NCBI RefSeq assembly: GCF_046764005.1
Contig: NZ_JBKOFW010000002.1
Span: 434,001-498,000 of the forward strand
Direction: 5' to 3'
DNA from: Oryzobacter faecalis
GTDB taxonomy: Bacteria; Actinomycetota; Actinomycetes; Actinomycetales; Dermatophilaceae
DNA: 64,000 nucleotides
Shown here piece after piece: positions 62,019 through 64,000 of this stretch. Made by a program: the position numbers and the translations under genes. Numbering within the stretch: position 1 is the first letter of the stretch; the number at the start of each line of letters is the position of its first letter. The notes below the pieces were generated by a model. That model worked only from the letters and a program-made list of their open reading frames with translations. It was not told where the DNA came from and did no database searches.

Positions 62019-63464
62019 TCAGCGGGCGTCGGGGTGGGTGGCGGTCACGAGATCCGCGTAGCGCTCGCGGACCTCGGCCCCACGGGCGAGGTCGCCCGGG
62101 TCGACCGTGACGTCGACGTCGACCGGCCACGCCGGGGGGCTGGCCGCCCCCGACAGCGCCCACGCCGCCTGGCGCGCCGCCCCTGCGGCGACGTACTCAC
62201 CCGGTGCGGGCACGGCCACCGGCGCCCCGAACAGGTCGGGTGCGATCTCCTGCACCGCCTGCGACGCCGCGGCTCCGCCGACGAGGAGCACCCGCTCGAC
62301 CGGGCAGCCGACCGCCCGCACCCGGTCGACGGCGTCGGCGAGCCCGAGGAGCATCCCTTCGACGACCGCGCGGGCGAGGTTCTCGGGGGTCGCGTTGGCG
62401 CGGGTCAGCCCGTGCAGGGACCCGGTGGCCGTCGGGAGGTTGGGCGTGCGCTCGCCGTCGAGGTAGGGCAGGAGGGTGAGGCCCCCGGCCCCGGGCTCCG
62501 CGGCGAGGGCCAGCCGGTCGAGCCCGGCGTGGTCGGTACCGAGAAGGGCGGCCCCGGCCGTGAGGACGCGAGCGGCGTTGAGCGTGCACACGAGCGGGAG
62601 GAAACCGCCCTCGGCGTCGGCGAAGGACTGGACGGCACCGGTCGGGTCGGCCGCCGCCCGGTCGTGGCGCGCGAAGGCGGTGCCGGACGTGCCGAGCGAG
62701 ACGACGACGTCCCCGGGAGTGAGCCCGAGGCCCATCGCCGCCCCCATGTTGTCGCCCGTGCCGGCGGCCACGGCCATCCCGTGGATCCCGCTCCCCGCGT
62801 GGGCCGGGCTGTGCCCCACCGTCTCCGAGGGCGCGGCGACCCGCGGGACGTCGAGGTGCGCGCCCGCGTCCCCGACCGCGTGGCGCAGGAGGTCCTCGCG
62901 GTAGGAGCGCGTGCCCGCGGACCAGTAGCCGGTGCCCGACGCGTCGCCGCCGTCGGTGGTCCAGCCACCGCGCGCGCCGGCCTCCCCGAGGATCCGGCCG
63001 GTGAGCCAGTCGTGGGGGAGGACGCAGCGCACCGCCCGCCGGAGGTGGTCGGGCTCGTGCACCGCCATCCAGCGCAGCTTGCTGACCGTCGTGGCCGCGA
63101 CCGGGACGACGCCGGTGGCGTCGGCCCAGGCCTGCGCGCCGAGCTCGTCGACGAGGTCGGCGGCGGCCCGCGCGGAGCGGGTGTCGTTCCACAGCAGGGC
63201 CGGACGGACCACCTCGTCGTGCTCGTCGAGGAGCACCATGCCGTGCTGCTGCCCGCCGACCGACACCGCCGCGACCCCGTCGAGGAGCCCGCCGGAGGTG
63301 GCCTCCTCCCAGGCCGACCACCAGTGCCGTGGGTCGACCTCGGTGCCGTCGGGGTGCGAGGCGCGCCCGCTGCGGACGACCTCGCCGGTCTCCGCGTCGC
63401 GGACGACGACCTTGCACGACTGGGTCGAGGTGTCGACCCCGGCGACGAGCGGTCGGTCGGTCAT
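62019..63464 (-). CDS. xylB: Xylulokinase
   Basis: 481 residues, FGGY family. GVDTSTQSCKVVV (phosphate loop 1), SVGGQQHGMVLLD with WNDTRS, ATGVVPVAATTVSKLRW, ASGTGYW, VSLGTSGTAFA and LLVGGAAASQ give a close match to xylulokinase, including the substrate-binding QQHG. It phosphorylates D-xylulose for the pentose phosphate pathway. AGGAGG precedes the ATG. No xylose isomerase is seen in the window. Confidence 0.93.
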   Translation of the reverse strand: MTDRPLVAGVDTSTQSCKVVVRDAETGEVVRSGRASHPDGTEVDPRHWWSAWEEATSGGLLDGVAAVSVGGQQHGMVLLDEHDEVVRPALLWNDTRSARAAADLVDELGAQAWADATGVVPVAATTVSKLRWMAVHEPDHLRRAVRCVLPHDWLTGRILGEAGARGGWTTDGGDASGTGYWSAGTRSYREDLLRHAVGDAGAHLDVPRVAAPSETVGHSPAHAGSGIHGMAVAAGTGDNMGAAMGLGLTPGDVVVSLGTSGTAFARHDRAAADPTGAVQSFADAEGGFLPLVCTLNAARVLTAGAALLGTDHAGLDRLALAAEPGAGGLTLLPYLDGERTPNLPTATGSLHGLTRANATPENLARAVVEGMLLGLADAVDRVRAVGCPVERVLLVGGAAASQAVQEIAPDLFGAPVAVPAPGEYVAAGAARQAAWALSGAASPPAWPVDVDVTVDPGDLARGAEVRERYADLVTATHPDAR

Positions 63465-63508
63465 GCGTCCTCCTGGGGCGTGCGGCCTCGCGCGCCGGGT
63501 GCGACGAC

Positions 63509-63539
63509 GGCCCGGTCCGATCCTCTCAGGGACCGGGCC
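63509..63539. terminator. Hairpin between SGNH hydrolase and xylulokinase genes
   Basis: GGCCCGGTCC (63509-63518) pairs perfectly with GGACCGGGCC (63530-63539) around an 11-base loop. It lies downstream of the leftward SGNH gene and upstream of xylB, so it most likely ends the SGNH transcript. Confidence 0.7.
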
Positions 63540-63616
63540 GGGCCGTCATGACCGGACCACCGGGCGGGACCCCGCTCGACGAGTCCTCGGGTGTGGTCGT
63601 CTCGCGGGGGCCGGGG

Positions 63617-64000
63617 TCAGCGGACGGCGTGCTCCCGGGCCTGGATGGCGGCGTAGCGGCGGTCGGCGGCGTCGATGCTCGCCCGGCTCGACAGGTCGAC
63701 CCCTGCCTTCGCGGCCGCGGCCTTCGCCTCCGGTGTCGTGAGGTCGGGTACGACGAACAGCTCCGGCGCGATCGACGCGTCGAGGGTCGCGTACTGGCGC
63801 TGCTGCTCGGCGAGCCGCTTCGAGGACCCCGCCGCCTTCGTCATCAGGGCGGGGCTCGCGGTGACGGTGGCGCCGGTGACGAGCGGGCTGACGACCGGGG
63901 TGTAGCCGCTGGAGTGGCCGGACCGGTTGGGGTGGTACGACTCGACGACCGGGTTCGAGAGCCCGTTGATGTACTCGACGTCGTCGCAGACGGCGTGGCC
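63617..64000 (-). CDS. SGNH/GDSL hydrolase, C-terminal part (runs off the window)
   Basis: The final 127 residues are in the window, read leftward from base 64000 to a stop at 63617-63619. HAVCDDVEYING and SYHPNRSGHSSGY form the C-terminal catalytic D/H block of secreted SGNH/GDSL esterases (His in YHPNRSGH). A helical tail of about 75 residues with a Tyr/Gln-rich segment follows. The nucleophile and signal peptide lie beyond the window. Confidence 0.75.
   Translation of the reverse strand, partial: GHAVCDDVEYINGLSNPVVESYHPNRSGHSSGYTPVVSPLVTGATVTASPALMTKAAGSSKRLAEQQRQYATLDASIAPELFVVPDLTTPEAKAAAAKAGVDLSSRASIDAADRRYAAIQAREHAVR

Overview
The window is about 72-75% G+C by eye, densely coded on both strands, and looks like the chromosome of a high-GC actinomycete. 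It carries a Zur-type set of zinc-independent ribosomal proteins, a CebR-like LacI regulator with its operator, a deazaflavin (F420) family enzyme, a PucR/CdaR-type regulator and many leaderless promoters. A member of the Micrococcales close to Intrasporangiaceae is my best guess, but no rRNA or unique marker in the window proves it. I see no tRNA or rRNA genes, CRISPR array, transposase or prophage. Most of the window is ordinary chromosomal metabolism with small accessory pieces.

Layout. 1-7100: fumarase tail, a long perfect hairpin, a glyoxalase-like protein, an SNF2 helicase with a SWIM zinc finger, and a two-component system divergent from a small secreted repeat protein. 7136-10025: a class III aminotransferase and an aminobutyraldehyde-type dehydrogenase, probably for putrescine breakdown. 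10158-12499: a divergent Zur-controlled block (L28, L33, S14 on one side; L31, a CobW-like protein, L32, L36 on the other). 12577-15015: HU, an Rsm22-like methyltransferase, thioredoxin, a CsoR/CstR-type repressor and two abutting gene remnants. 15045-20267: alcohol dehydrogenase, PucR-type regulator, 3-hydroxybutyrate dehydrogenase, and a CebR-like regulator. 20276-25807: a JmjC-like oxygenase translationally coupled to a small acidic repeat peptide, a cNMP/CBS/DUF294 protein with an exonuclease, a 54-residue protein and a LysR regulator.

25820-36513: a TetR-MMPL exporter operon with a clear operator, an ABC1 kinase, small membrane proteins, and two secreted phosphodiesterases facing away from a LacI-type operator. 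36730-40789: a 756-residue protein with two homologous domains, followed by a class V PLP enzyme. 40809-50706: DUF952, GNAT, a cell-wall-binding-repeat protein, NAD synthetase, a quinone reductase, an MFS pump, a structured repeat element, an enoyl-CoA hydratase and a molybdopterin oxidoreductase. 51768-56711: a five-gene acyl-CoA operon pairing an ACAD10/11-like dehydrogenase with an aminoglycoside-phosphotransferase-fold kinase, which suggests 4-hydroxyacyl-CoA catabolism. 56742-64000: a flavin-binding split-barrel protein, a flavoprotein and kinase pair, a saccharopine-dehydrogenase-like protein, a GlgC-like nucleotidyltransferase, xylulokinase and the end of an SGNH hydrolase.

Cross-cutting signals: (i) at least a dozen genes have a TAnnnT or CAnnnT hexamer ending exactly six bases before the start codon, as expected for leaderless transcripts; (ii) two distant hairpins share the same stem with a compensatory base-pair swap; (iii) a second family of about 36-bp imperfect palindromes occurs once at 29285 and as a three-unit array at 41240; (iv) a third repeat element lies at 47413-47622. 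The candidates I rate most likely to be undescribed are the acidic repeat peptide plus JmjC enzyme, the duplicated-domain protein plus class V enzyme, and the three intergenic repeat families.
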